From Chloroflexota bacterium (lineage in GTDB: Bacteria > Chloroflexota > Anaerolineae > Anaerolineales > Villigracilaceae), in contig JACRMH010000063.1 of NCBI GenBank assembly GCA_016219545.1, positions 31,320 through 95,319 on the forward strand: 64,000 bases of DNA, in the 5' to 3' direction. Numbering within the stretch: the first letter of the stretch is position 1; every line of letters begins with the position of its first letter. A program made the translations under genes and the position numbers. The notes under the pieces are model-generated. The model saw only the letters and a program-made list of their open reading frames with translations. It was not told the origin of the DNA and did no database searches. Below are positions 41,450 through 50,607 of this stretch, in pieces.

Positions 41450-42940
41450 TTGAAAACAAAGATCATTACCCTCGAAGCACACGATGACCTCATCTCCGTC
41501 CGCGATCAATTTTCGTGGGCGAAGACGCCGCGCATATTACTCGTGTGGCCAAAATACGAGAAAATCAGTTTGCGCCTGCTGGACTTAAAAGTCCTGCAGC
41601 GTCATGCGGATTCATTAGGTGCACAATTGGGATTGGTGACCCGCCTCAACAATATAAAACGAGATGCAGAATCGCTTGGGCTTCCGGTCTTCCCATCCAC
41701 TATCTCGGCTCAACGTGAACTGTGGCCTGTTCCTGCTCCGAGAAGCAGACGCACTCCGAGGCGGCCGCGCCGCAGCCTGCGCCGAGTCCGCGACACGATC
41801 TACGAGAAAGAAGCCGCATGGCGGACATCCCTGCTGGGGCGCGTGCTCACTTTCACAGTGGGAGTCATTGCTGTTTTAACAGTGGCAGGTCTCTTTGTCC
41901 CGCATGCCGCGTTGACCTTATATCCCGAAGCGCAGACTCAACGTGTGGTCATCCCTGTTTCGGCAGGCGAGTCGATCGAGTCAGTATCTGTAACCGGCGC
42001 ACTGCCTGCGCGGACCTTATCCATCACCGTCAACACAGAAAAATCACTGACTGTGACAAATAAAATTTCCGTGCCAAAATCAAAGTCACAGGGAATTGCG
42101 CGCTTCAAGAACCTTGGGCAGACCGCTGTGACCATTCGTGCAGGGACCGTGATCTCAACAATCACAGAACCGCCGATCAAGTTCACTACATTGCACGACA
42201 CGCTGCTTGACCCCGGCCTTGATAAATTTGTGGACGTGCCGGTTGAGGCGCTTCAATCTGGCGCGAGTGGAAATGTCTCCGCCGACTCAGTCATTGTTGT
42301 GGAGGGACCGTTGGGGCTTTCGATCTCTGTCACCAATCCGAACCCAGTTACAGGCGGAGCCGATTCAACGGTGACTGGCGCCACCGATAGCGACCGTGCA
42401 AGACTGCGTAACTATGTTTTGGATAACTTGCGCCGTGACGCGGAATCAAAACTGCACACCCAGATTTCGCCGGATGATCTTTTATTGCTGGATACCTTGG
42501 AAGTCTCCAAAGTTATCGAAGAAAATTTTGACCCGCAAGCTGGTCAACCCGGCAACACGTTGACTCTGACCATGCAGGTTGAATTCTTTGCGCGATATAT
42601 CTCAGCGGAAGATATAAAGCAATTATCCGCCGCCACTTTGGATTCGTCCATTACAAAAGGCTTTGAACCTTTTGGTGAAACAAAATTAAAAACGCTCACT
42701 GACCTTTCGACAGATGAATCAGGTATAACCCATTTTGAACTTGAGTCCACCCGCACCTTGCTCCGTCATGTGGATATGATGCAGATCTTTTCCGTTGTCC
42801 GCGGACGAAGTGCAGAGCAGGCACAGGATAAATTAATGAAGAGTTTCTCCCTGCGTAAAGACCCGCAAGTCATTGTGACACCATCCTGGTGGCCATGGCT
42901 TCCGTTGATCCCATTCAATATTTCTGTGGAGGTTAGGTAG
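41450..42940 (+). CDS. Membrane protein with baseplate-J-like domain
   Basis: 496 residues from a TTG start. An N-terminal soluble domain of about 95 residues leads to a very Arg/Pro-rich stretch (RSRRTPRRPRRSLRRVRD), one membrane helix (residues about 138-155, LTFTVGVIAVLTVAGLFV), and a large beta-rich domain with GTVISTITEPPIKFTT, DVPVEALQSGASGNVSAD and DRARLRNYVLDNLRRDAE, as in gp47/baseplate-J-like domains. No phage genes are near, so it is more likely a chromosomal surface protein. Confidence 0.72.
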   Translation: MKTKIITLEAHDDLISVRDQFSWAKTPRILLVWPKYEKISLRLLDLKVLQRHADSLGAQLGLVTRLNNIKRDAESLGLPVFPSTISAQRELWPVPAPRSRRTPRRPRRSLRRVRDTIYEKEAAWRTSLLGRVLTFTVGVIAVLTVAGLFVPHAALTLYPEAQTQRVVIPVSAGESIESVSVTGALPARTLSITVNTEKSLTVTNKISVPKSKSQGIARFKNLGQTAVTIRAGTVISTITEPPIKFTTLHDTLLDPGLDKFVDVPVEALQSGASGNVSADSVIVVEGPLGLSISVTNPNPVTGGADSTVTGATDSDRARLRNYVLDNLRRDAESKLHTQISPDDLLLLDTLEVSKVIEENFDPQAGQPGNTLTLTMQVEFFARYISAEDIKQLSAATLDSSITKGFEPFGETKLKTLTDLSTDESGITHFELESTRTLLRHVDMMQIFSVVRGRSAEQAQDKLMKSFSLRKDPQVIVTPSWWPWLPLIPFNISVEVR

Positions 42941-42953
42941 GGGCGGGCCCTAC
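42937..42953. repeat. Short hairpin overlapping the stop codon
   Basis: GTAGGGGCGGGCCCTAC contains GTAGGG paired with CCCTAC; it is of the GTAGGGGCGAC family and includes the TAG stop of the preceding gene. Confidence 0.45.
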
Positions 42954-42999
42954 GATTACATAACTCACCTTACGCAGTTTTTACCTATTGCGCCATGCC

Positions 43000-43073
43000 G
43001 CACGGGGACAAGCCCCCGTGCTATCATTACGAAGCCTGCTCCGCAGGCTGAGCCGCCGAAGGCGGCTTCGTAA
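43000..43073. repeat. Hairpin and three-way junction upstream of ruvX
   Basis: First GCACGGGG paired with CCCCGTGC (43000-43021). Then TTACGAAG (43027) closes with TTCGTAA (43073) around two stems, CCTGC/GCAGG and GCCGCC/GGCGGC. The rest of the 227-base gap before ruvX has no other feature. Confidence 0.65.
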
Positions 43074-43166
43074 CAATAGCCCTGACGTTTACGTTGGGGC
43101 GGCGCTGGCGCGAAAGAACTCTTGTGCTGAAAAAGAATTTTTACGAAAGGCTCGTTACATAAAACT

Positions 43167-43592
43167 ATGAGAATTCTCGCAATAGATCACGGTGAAAAAA
43201 GGATCGGGCTTGCGCTCAGTGACTCAACCGCCACCATCGCCAATCCGTTGAAGGTCATTGAGCACATCTCGCGCACTATTGACGCCGCACAGGTCGCTGA
43301 CCTTGCCGCGCAGAATGATGTGACCTTGATCGTCGTCGGCCAATCTTTTGACGAAGACGGCAACCCAAACCCCGCCGGCCGCCGCGCGGGTCGCTTTGCC
43401 GATGAATTGAAAAACCAAACCCAGACCCCCATAGAATTATGGGACGAGTCATTCAGCACTCAGGATGCACGTGCCGCCCGCATTGAACTCGGCGTTTCAA
43501 GAAAAAAACGCGCCGGTCATCAGGATGCGTTCGCGGCAGTGGTCATTTTGCAATCGTATCTTGAGGCAAGGCGAGTAAAAAGCGAGAAGTAA
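43167..43592 (+). CDS. RuvX/YqgF Holliday junction resolvase-like protein
   Basis: 141 residues. The RNase H-like fold has ILAIDHGEKRIGLALSD (first acidic residue), LIVVGQSFDEDGNPNP and ELWDESFSTQDA (second acidic site), and GHQDAFAAVVILQSYLE (third). This protein is nearly universal; roles include 16S rRNA maturation and junction resolution. It precedes mltG, an arrangement common in bacteria. Confidence 0.9.
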   Translation: MRILAIDHGEKRIGLALSDSTATIANPLKVIEHISRTIDAAQVADLAAQNDVTLIVVGQSFDEDGNPNPAGRRAGRFADELKNQTQTPIELWDESFSTQDARAARIELGVSRKKRAGHQDAFAAVVILQSYLEARRVKSEK

Positions 43593-43653
43593 AGAGCAAA
43601 CTTGGACAAACTGTTTCTTCATCCTTCATAATTCATAATTCATCCTTTCCCCC

Positions 43654-44754
43654 ATGCGCCGTATCTATCCCATCCTTTTCCTTCTTGCAATATTTGCCTG
43701 CATTTTTCTAGTGCTGGGTTATATCCCCGCACAAGCATCGCTCAAATTCGGTCCGCCTGCGAGCGCGCTTTCAATTTCAAGCCGCATTGACTATTCGGCA
43801 CGCCTCCTTTTGCACGGCTCCGCGCTGACCTCTCCACTCAACCCCAATGGTGGTGAACAGACTTTTCACGTGGAGCAGGGCGAGTCAGTTTCATCCATTA
43901 CAACCCGCCTTCAGGAAGCCAATCTCATCATTAACGCGGAGTATCTTGCCGATTACCTCATCTACACCGGACTTGACACATCCCTTCAAGCAGGTCAGTA
44001 TATGCTCAGTCCGGCCCAATCCATCGTTGACATTGCGCGGACTCTACAGGATGCCACGCCCACAGACATCACTTTTGGAATTCTCCCGGGCTGGCGGATG
44101 GAAGAGATCGCCGCTTCGCTCCCGACCTCGGGGTTGGATATTTCTCCCGAAGCATTCACCGCCGCCGCGCAGACTCCGCCCCAAGTCCTCAACCTTGACT
44201 CATCTGCCACAATGGAAGGATTCTTCCTGCCGGATACTTATCTCATTCCGCGCGCCACCACAGCGGACAAATTCCTCGAAGCCATCGCGCGCAATTTTGC
44301 CCTGCACATCACCGATGACATGCGTTCAGGCTTCAACGCGCAGGGACTCACCTTATATCAAGCCGTGACTCTCGCCTCCATCGTGGAACGCGAATCCATT
44401 CAAAATGATGAGATGCCCATGATCGCATCCGTCTTCATCAACCGCCTGAACGCCGGCATGACCCTCGGCAGTGACCCGACCGTGCAATATGCGCTGGGTT
44501 ATAACTCCACCCAAAATACCTGGTGGACAAATCCGCTCAGCCTTGATGACTTGAAATTTGATTCTCCATTCAACACGTATATTTACGCAGGCTTGCCGCC
44601 TGCGCCTATCTCTAATCCCAGTTTGGATGCGTTGAATGCTGTGGCATTCCCTGCTTCTTCCCCATATTATTATTTCCAGGCCAAGTGCGACGGCTCAGGC
44701 TTCCATACTTTCGCCGTCACTTTTGAAGAGCATCTCGCGAATGGATGCCCGTAA
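43654..44754 (+). CDS. Endolytic murein transglycosylase MltG
   Basis: 366 residues. One N-terminal membrane helix, a LysM-like region (FHVEQGESVSSITTRLQEANLI) and the YceG/MltG domain with MEGFFLPDTYLIP, QAVTLASIVERES (catalytic Glu) and SVFINRLNAGMTLGSDPTVQYAL. It cuts new glycan strands at the membrane. A terminator follows. Confidence 0.92.
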   Translation: MRRIYPILFLLAIFACIFLVLGYIPAQASLKFGPPASALSISSRIDYSARLLLHGSALTSPLNPNGGEQTFHVEQGESVSSITTRLQEANLIINAEYLADYLIYTGLDTSLQAGQYMLSPAQSIVDIARTLQDATPTDITFGILPGWRMEEIAASLPTSGLDISPEAFTAAAQTPPQVLNLDSSATMEGFFLPDTYLIPRATTADKFLEAIARNFALHITDDMRSGFNAQGLTLYQAVTLASIVERESIQNDEMPMIASVFINRLNAGMTLGSDPTVQYALGYNSTQNTWWTNPLSLDDLKFDSPFNTYIYAGLPPAPISNPSLDALNAVAFPASSPYYYFQAKCDGSGFHTFAVTFEEHLANGCP

Positions 44755-44761
44755 ATCATAA

Positions 44762-44792
44762 GACCTCGGAGGTTTTCAAAACTTCCGAGGTC
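44762..44792. terminator. Terminator of mltG, CCTCGGAGG repeat class
   Basis: GACCTCGGAGGTTTT, CA, AAAACTTCCGAGGTC then GTTTATTT. Same family as 52149-52183 and related to 31795-31828. Confidence 0.8.
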
Positions 44793-44834
44793 GTTTATTT
44801 AAAATGGCGACTCGCCAGGATGCGAAATAGCCGC

Positions 44835-45899
44835 TCACATAACACCGAGCGTGCTTAAGCCTTGTAGAAAGTGAACAAATTCCCGCAACTTCGCCAAGTC
44901 TGATTCTGGAATACCGTCTGGATCAAAGTGCATTACATCATTGCGAATCAGCCGAACTTTATCTAGATATTCAATAAACACGCCTCTATCAATCAAAAGC
45001 TTCAGTTTTGACCAATGAATTGGGATTTGTAACAATCGAATATATTCGCCGAACGTTAAGTCGAATACACTCGTAATCTTACGGCCTTTGTCTGACGGGT
45101 TTCGTGTTTTTTCCAAATCTGCGATAGTAAACTTGTCTTGTATGAGATGTCTAATATAGTTTTCAATCTCTCCTAAAAGCAGAAAGGGTTCCCCAAGTTG
45201 GCGGAACTGCTGGCTTAAGTCACTTGTTGTAACAATTCCACAAATTTTGTTGGTGGAGTCTCGAATTAGAACATATTCGTGCATAACAATTGTGTCTATA
45301 ATAGAAAAGAGGGAAACCTCTACACTTATCTCGTGATGAGGTTCCATACAGTCTCGAACATTCTTGCATACTTGTCCTAGCGCGAGACGACTTCCAATTG
45401 TTTCCCAACTTATAATTCCTCTCACATCTCGCTCTGTTTCCATAACGGGAAGTTGGGAAAAATCGTGAAGAAGCATTAATGATGTTGCTACCTCAAGTTT
45501 CATATCTAATTTGACTGATAATGGAGGCTTATTTGCTGAGGCAAGTTTCCCAATACGATATGTTGGATCCATCGCTACTATTTCTGGCTGAAAAATACTG
45601 ATTGTTTCAGTTATATCTTCCGGTACTGGGATAACGATGTCAATCTGAGAAGATTTGTTGTTGGTTTCGATAGTTTGGGCAGGGAGAAACTCCACAAGTC
45701 CATCAATAAAGGCATACTCAAAATTTGGCTTAGTTCGTAAACCCAAACTATCAAGTGTTTGATGAACTATATTTACCACCCTCCCACGCCTCTGGATGCC
45801 AAACCAGCCAAGAAGAGTACGAACAGTTTCTTTTTGTGGGGACTTGCCATTTTTTACTTGTTCGGCAATTTCAAGGAGTCTAGGTGGAGTGTTTATCAT
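44835..45899 (-). CDS. CBS-domain protein with HEPN-like C-terminus
   Basis: 354 residues. Residues about 1-70 look helical, perhaps a winged helix. Residues about 105-235 contain two CBS motifs (LMLLHDFSQLPVMETERDVRG and VMHEYVLIRDSTNKICGIVTTSD, each quoted in part), which bind adenine nucleotides. The C-terminal helical part has RLIRNDVMHFDPDG; R-N-x3-H is the catalytic motif of HEPN ribonucleases. It would be a nucleotide-sensing, possibly RNA-cleaving protein; it could act in stress or defence. AT-rich and flanked by unrelated genes, so possibly acquired. Confidence 0.65.
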   Translation of the reverse strand: MINTPPRLLEIAEQVKNGKSPQKETVRTLLGWFGIQRRGRVVNIVHQTLDSLGLRTKPNFEYAFIDGLVEFLPAQTIETNNKSSQIDIVIPVPEDITETISIFQPEIVAMDPTYRIGKLASANKPPLSVKLDMKLEVATSLMLLHDFSQLPVMETERDVRGIISWETIGSRLALGQVCKNVRDCMEPHHEISVEVSLFSIIDTIVMHEYVLIRDSTNKICGIVTTSDLSQQFRQLGEPFLLLGEIENYIRHLIQDKFTIADLEKTRNPSDKGRKITSVFDLTFGEYIRLLQIPIHWSKLKLLIDRGVFIEYLDKVRLIRNDVMHFDPDGIPESDLAKLREFVHFLQGLSTLGVM

Positions 45900-46083
45900 G
45901 ACATATTCCTTTTAAGGTGAAGTGCCGAACGCATTAAAGATTGACGTGGTGGGAAATGAAGGAACGGACTATGTGCCACCGCATCTGTCTGAGTTGAACT
46001 AAGCCACACACGAAATAACCATCTCTCGCATTTGCCCCAACTATACAACCAACCCAACCCTTTGGCAACACTTCTCTCACCTT

Positions 46084-47088
46084 TTACTTCTTTCCTCTCA
46101 CCATCCCTGCCCCCACCACCATCACGAACCCGATCCCCGCGAGCAAAAGTCCCTGCCAAAGAACGGGAGTGAGCAAGGCCTTTACCATCGCAGAAGCCAG
46201 GTCGCTCGCATATCCCTGCATCACTGCCGGCAGGATGTTCGGCGCTCCATTTACGAGGCTTCGTTGGATGATGAAGCTGGTTACTTTGGCGCCGCTTAAA
46301 CTCATTAAGACCGCCAATCCGCCCGTGATGATGAACGGAATTCCCCACCATTTCAGCCAGCTTATCAATGAACTGACGGCGAACAGCGTGACCAGCATTA
46401 AAAATCCAAGCGGCACGATGGGACTCAACCGCATCAACATGCGTGCATTTTCCAGCCTCGGGCGCGGGTCATTTTCAACCGGTGCCTTGATAAGGGTCAC
46501 ATGGTCCGGCATGGTCAGCGCAGTAATCTCCATTTGAACCTGTATCACCGGCGTTAATGCCGGGATCAATTTCTCCGGTGGGTTGCAAAACTGAATGCCA
46601 TTGCCCGCGAAAATATCCTTGGTTATTTGAGCAACTTGTTCCAACGTGCAGTCAGGCATGGTTTTCAAGAGAGTAAGAGCGGCTTGCGCGCCTGTCCCAT
46701 CCGTCATGCTTGTTTTGAGGGAGGTCAACGAAAGCTCCGCGGAATTCGTTTGCAAATTCAAATAGGCAAAGACCGAATTCAAGGCTTCATCTCCCATCAC
46801 TTTGAGGACATCCTGCGGGAGCAGAGTGCGAAAGAATTCTTCCCATGCTTTTGCATTCATGCTTTGCATTACGAGCGGAAGCGCTTCCTGTTTTGTAATT
46901 GACGAGAGCATTGTCTCTGAGAGGATGACGGGGATCTGGTTATAGAAATCCGCGGTTGCAAACGCCTTTTTATATGTCCCTGCGCTGAATCCCTTACGGT
47001 CAAAGTTGAAAAGGATGAGCGCAAGGACGGCGGTGATAATGAACAGGAATGCAAAGATCGTTGCTAGAATTTTTTTGAATGTGTCCAT
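46084..47088 (-). CDS. Multi-helix membrane protein, unknown function
   Basis: 334 residues from the ATG at 47088 with GAGGTG six bases upstream; the frame to 47196 runs into a repeat element and is dropped. One N-terminal helix (LATIFAFLFIITAVLALILF), an exported domain of about 200 residues (FYNQIPVILSETMLSS, LRTLLPQDVLKVMGDEAL) and three C-terminal helices (PIVPLGFLMLVTLF, WGIPFIITGGLAVLM, LLLAGIGFVMVVGAGM). Function unknown. Confidence 0.7.
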   Translation of the reverse strand: MDTFKKILATIFAFLFIITAVLALILFNFDRKGFSAGTYKKAFATADFYNQIPVILSETMLSSITKQEALPLVMQSMNAKAWEEFFRTLLPQDVLKVMGDEALNSVFAYLNLQTNSAELSLTSLKTSMTDGTGAQAALTLLKTMPDCTLEQVAQITKDIFAGNGIQFCNPPEKLIPALTPVIQVQMEITALTMPDHVTLIKAPVENDPRPRLENARMLMRLSPIVPLGFLMLVTLFAVSSLISWLKWWGIPFIITGGLAVLMSLSGAKVTSFIIQRSLVNGAPNILPAVMQGYASDLASAMVKALLTPVLWQGLLLAGIGFVMVVGAGMVRGKK

Positions 47089-47159
47089 GGATTGCACCTC
47101 AGACGATTTTTGGGCTTTCCCGTTTCTGGCGGGAAAATCCATACCACGAAGGTTCACAA

Positions 47160-47186
47160 CACTTGCGCCGCACGCCAGTGCAGGTG
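47160..47186. repeat. Repeat core identical to 36291-36317
   Basis: The 27 bases from 47160, starting CACTTGCGCCGCACGCC, are the reverse complement of 36291-36317; a shorter copy is at 41289-41310. It sits in the gap upstream of the membrane protein gene; a further diverged CCACAAAGG-type IR lies at 47218-47253. Confidence 0.7.
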
Positions 47187-47320
47187 AGGTACACAAAGGA
47201 TATTTTTGGGCTTTTTTCCTTCGTGCTCCTTTGTCTCCTTAGTGGTTGAAAAAAAAGATTCCGTTAAAAGCGAATGGCTTTGTGTCTTCGTGGTAAGGTC
47301 TTCAGATACTCACTTCATGA

Positions 47321-49297
47321 TTATGACGACAAAACTTCAATGTAATCCTGCGTAACCGTTTCTGCATTGCCAACGCCGAGTAAATTCAACAACTCGTTCA
47401 CCAGTTCCGCCTTTAGGTCTGCATCCTTACGGCTCCAGGTGCGGCTCTTGATCTCAAGGAAATAGCCCATATCCGGTATCTTCATGTGGTCGAGATTTAC
47501 GAAGAGTTCCGTTTCCTTGTATTTGATATGCCAGCGCAGGCGGTCCTTTTCAATGGTGATGACCTGCTTCGGTTTGAAGTATTCACGATAGAAGCGCGAC
47601 GTGTGAATGGCAGGCGCGAGGAAGCGGCTGCGCGAGAGGAGCACATCATGACCGATCTCATCCTCGATTTTTTGACCAAGCAACGTCAACCGCGAACGCA
47701 CATTTTCAACTTCACCATTTTCATTGACTAGATCATCTTCACGGAAGCGCAGGCGTCCCTGTGACGGATCATCGAACAAATAATACTCATCATATTGCAG
47801 ATAGTGTTTATAAGCGTCAATCTCGATCTCAGGTCGCTTCATGTTCTGGACAATGAGGTCTGGTTCTGTCACCTTGACCTTGACCTGCACCTCGAAGGAT
47901 TCCTGCTCCATCGAGCCGCCGAGCGCGATCAGTTTTGAAAGGATGGATTTCTCGCGCACGATCAGGAAGGCATCTATCTTTTGCGCCAATTCACGCGCCT
48001 GATCCAACAGATCTGATTCATTCAGGGTGAGCAATTTATGCGCGCGCATGAGCCATTTGCCATTGACCATTACATCGGTCACATCTGTGGATTTGGAAGC
48101 GAATACCAATTGTGCGTAAGCATTGTTCGGGTCACGGCGGAAGCGCGGAGAGTTATGAACGGGGGAGGTGTCCACCAATATCAAGTCGGCGCGTTTGCCT
48201 GTTTCGAGCGACCCTGTCAAATGTCCGATATGAAGCGCCTGTGCGCCCATTCGGGTAGCCATTAGGAGGGCTGTCGCGGCCGGCACAACTGTCGGGTCAT
48301 TGCTGGAAGCTTTCGCAACGAAAGAAGCGAGGCGCACTTCTTCGAACATGTCGAGGTCATTGTTCGATGCGGGTCCGTCCGTGCCGATGCCCACGTTTAG
48401 ACCGGTTTCGAGCATTTTCTGCACGGGTGCAAATCCCGAAGCGAGTTTTAGATTCGAAGACGGGTTATGCGCGATGCCGGCATTGACATGCTTCAACGTT
48501 TTCATTTCGCCAACGTCAATATGGACGCAATGTGCGGCGATCACTTTTGCTTCGAGCACGCCCTGCTTTTTGACATAAGGCACAACCGGCATGCCTTGTT
48601 CGTTGCGCATGGTTTCCACTTCAAACGCAGTTTCTGAAATATGGATGTGCAAAGGCACATCGAATTCTCTGGCGAGGTCGGCGCAGGTGCGTAAGATTTC
48701 TGGTGTGGTGGAGTAGGGTGCGTGCGGCGCAACGGCCGGGACAATGAGCGGATGACCTTTCCATTTGATAATAAATTCGCGCGCCATGGCAAGTGAGTCT
48801 TCAAACGAGGGCGCATCCGGCGCGGGATATTTCATCACGCTCTGCCCGCAGACCGCGCGCATACCGGCGTCGGCCGTGGCTTGGGCAATGGAGTCTTCAA
48901 AGAAATACATATCATTAAATGTGGTCACCCCGCTGCGGATCTGTTCTGCGCAGGCCAATAAAGTTCCAAGCCGAACAAATTCAGGAGTGACGAATTCACG
49001 CTCAACCGGAAGCATATAACCCATCAGCCAGACATCGAGTCGCAAGTCATCGGCCAGCCCGCGCAGAAGGGTCATGGGCACATGGGTATGGGCGTTGACC
49101 AGCCCCGGCATGAGCACTTTCCCGCCGCAATCAATCGTTTCGTTTGCAGAATATTCTTTCGTTATCTCAGCTTCTGGTCCGACCGCCACAATTGCATCGC
49201 CCCTCACTGCCAGAGCGCCGCGGTCATATTGATTTAATTTTCCATCCATCGTCAGGACAATGGCATTCGTGAAAAGTGTGTCTGCGTTTTGAGTCAT
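47321..49297 (-). CDS. Amidohydrolase (SAH/MTA deaminase-like) fused to CYTH domain
   Basis: 658 residues. Residues 1-445 are an ATZ/TRZ-type amidohydrolase: NAHTHVPMTLL (HxH), HIHISE, VIAAHCVHID and GIGTDGPASNNDLDMFEEVR, like S-adenosylhomocysteine/methylthioadenosine deaminase. From about residue 465 a CYTH-like triphosphate tunnel begins (FEVQVKVKV, LRFREDD, RLRWHIKYKE, YFLEIKSRTW). The deaminase and CYTH parts are normally separate proteins. AAAGGAG lies six bases before the ATG. The fusion may couple turnover of two nucleotide-type substrates; that is inference. Confidence 0.82.
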   Translation of the reverse strand: MTQNADTLFTNAIVLTMDGKLNQYDRGALAVRGDAIVAVGPEAEITKEYSANETIDCGGKVLMPGLVNAHTHVPMTLLRGLADDLRLDVWLMGYMLPVEREFVTPEFVRLGTLLACAEQIRSGVTTFNDMYFFEDSIAQATADAGMRAVCGQSVMKYPAPDAPSFEDSLAMAREFIIKWKGHPLIVPAVAPHAPYSTTPEILRTCADLAREFDVPLHIHISETAFEVETMRNEQGMPVVPYVKKQGVLEAKVIAAHCVHIDVGEMKTLKHVNAGIAHNPSSNLKLASGFAPVQKMLETGLNVGIGTDGPASNNDLDMFEEVRLASFVAKASSNDPTVVPAATALLMATRMGAQALHIGHLTGSLETGKRADLILVDTSPVHNSPRFRRDPNNAYAQLVFASKSTDVTDVMVNGKWLMRAHKLLTLNESDLLDQARELAQKIDAFLIVREKSILSKLIALGGSMEQESFEVQVKVKVTEPDLIVQNMKRPEIEIDAYKHYLQYDEYYLFDDPSQGRLRFREDDLVNENGEVENVRSRLTLLGQKIEDEIGHDVLLSRSRFLAPAIHTSRFYREYFKPKQVITIEKDRLRWHIKYKETELFVNLDHMKIPDMGYFLEIKSRTWSRKDADLKAELVNELLNLLGVGNAETVTQDYIEVLSS

Positions 49298-49358
49298 TCA
49301 ATCTCCTTTTTGTTGTCTCACTTGACGCCTATTCTAAACCAAATGTACACATGATGTA

Positions 49359-49384
49359 GTAGGGGCGAGGTCACCTCGCCCTAC
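49359..49384. repeat. Hairpin repeat, GTAGGGGCGAC family
   Basis: GTAGGGGCGAGG, loop TCA, CCTCGCCCTAC; one base missing in the right arm. Confidence 0.6.
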
Positions 49385-49479
49385 GCCCGCCCACCACCAT
49401 CATTTCTTGAAACATAAAACATCCGGTACACAGTGCCGCATCATTGATTGACCGGATTATTAAGTTATAAAACAAGCGG

Positions 49480-49485
49480 TATAAT
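49480..49485 (+). promoter_or_regulatory. -10 box TATAAT of the chelatase gene
   Basis: CGGTATAATCACG is a consensus -10 hexamer 20 bases before the ATG at 49505, which has GGAG seven bases upstream. Confidence 0.5.
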
Positions 49486-49504
49486 CACGCACTGGAGTAA
49501 ACAA

Positions 49505-50605
49505 ATGCCAGCCATATTTCCCTTTACAGCCATCGTTGGACAAGAGCGCATGAAACGCGCACTCATTCTTAATGCCGTTGATACCCGTATCGGCGGCGTA
49601 TTAATTCGCGGTGAACGCGGTACAGCTAAATCAACTGCTGCCCGTTCATTGGCCGCCTTACTGCCTCATGTCAAGATCGTGCAGGATTGCCGTTTTGGAT
49701 GCGACCCGGATAAATCCGGTACATGGTGCACGGAATGTAAAGAACGCTATGCTGCGGCGAAGAATCTTCCCACCGCACAACGCGCTACGCCGTTTGTCAA
49801 CCTGCCCGTCTCCGCCACTGAAGACCGCGTGGTCGGGACTCTCGATATTGAAAAAGCCATTCAAAAAGGCGAACGTCATTTTGAACCCGGCGTGCTTGCC
49901 AGTGCCAATCGCGGATTGCTTTACATTGATGAAGTGAATCTGCTTGACGATCATGTAGTGGATATTCTGCTCGACTCAGCCGCCATGGGTGTGAACACGG
50001 TCGAACGCGAAGGCATTTCCTTTGCCCACCCGGCGCGTTTCATTCTCGTTGGGACGATGAATCCTGAAGAAGGAGATCTCCGCCCCCAATTGCTGGATCG
50101 CTTCGCGCTATCCGTGGATATCGTCGGCATCCGCGATGCGCGCCAGCGCGTGACCATTATGGAACGCAACCTTTCCTACGAACGCGACTCGGAAGCCTTC
50201 CGTAAATTATGGCTTGTAAAAGAAGATGAACTTTCCCAGAAGATCGCGCTTGGACGTGAACTCGTTGATCAGGTCACACACACCAGCCGTGACTTGCTTT
50301 CCATTGCCGCGTTGACCTCGTCCCTCAATGTCGATGGTCACCGTGCAGATTTGGTCATCCTCAAAGCCGCACGCGCCGAGGCCGCCTTCGAAGGCCGCAC
50401 CAAGATCAACGATCACGACATTGCCCTCGCCGCGGAGCTGGCTCTTCCTCACCGCATCAAACGCACACCCTTCCAGCAAGCCGAAATGACCACTGAGCAG
50501 TTGCAGGAACGCATTGAGCAGTTGGCAGGTCAATCCCAGCCAAGCGAAACGGATGATGAATCCGAAAGCAAGCAGGATGGCGAAGGCGAGGAAAAAAAAA
50601 CTTAA
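49505..50605 (+). CDS. Chelatase AAA+ subunit (ChlI/BchI-like), first half of a split ChlID
   Basis: 366 residues from the ATG at 49505. Mg/Co-chelatase I-subunit motifs: GVLIRGERGTAKSTAARSLA (Walker A), GLLYIDEVNLLDDHVVD (Walker B), GTMNPEEGDLRPQLLDRF. It also has a CxxC-type loop (CRFGCDPDKSGTWCTEC). The frame ends in EGEEKKT, right after an A9 run (50592-50600). One base back, the next frame is open and leads into the ChlD half. A -1 slip there yields one ChlI-ChlD protein of about 690 residues. This is known for chlD genes that make two cobaltochelatase subunits. The AGGA at 50574-50577 could act as a slippage enhancer. Confidence 0.88.
   Translation: MPAIFPFTAIVGQERMKRALILNAVDTRIGGVLIRGERGTAKSTAARSLAALLPHVKIVQDCRFGCDPDKSGTWCTECKERYAAAKNLPTAQRATPFVNLPVSATEDRVVGTLDIEKAIQKGERHFEPGVLASANRGLLYIDEVNLLDDHVVDILLDSAAMGVNTVEREGISFAHPARFILVGTMNPEEGDLRPQLLDRFALSVDIVGIRDARQRVTIMERNLSYERDSEAFRKLWLVKEDELSQKIALGRELVDQVTHTSRDLLSIAALTSSLNVDGHRADLVILKAARAEAAFEGRTKINDHDIALAAELALPHRIKRTPFQQAEMTTEQLQERIEQLAGQSQPSETDDESESKQDGEGEEKKT
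50592..50600 (+). promoter_or_regulatory. A9 slippery run for -1 frameshifting
   Basis: GAGG then nine A, CTTAA. The zero frame reads AAA AAA ACT TAA and stops; the -1 frame reads AAA AAA AAC TTA AAA and continues. Alternative: an assembly error in the homopolymer. Confidence 0.55.
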
Positions 50606-50607
50606 AA

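Noticed and set aside
41450..42940. Prophage because of the baseplate-J-like domain
   Set aside because: No tail, capsid, portal or integrase genes around; neighbours are core genes such as ruvX and mltG.
45896..46351. 151-residue minus-strand ORF next to the CBS gene
   Set aside because: It overlaps the real membrane-protein gene in another frame; composition is His/Arg/Gly-rich and atypical.
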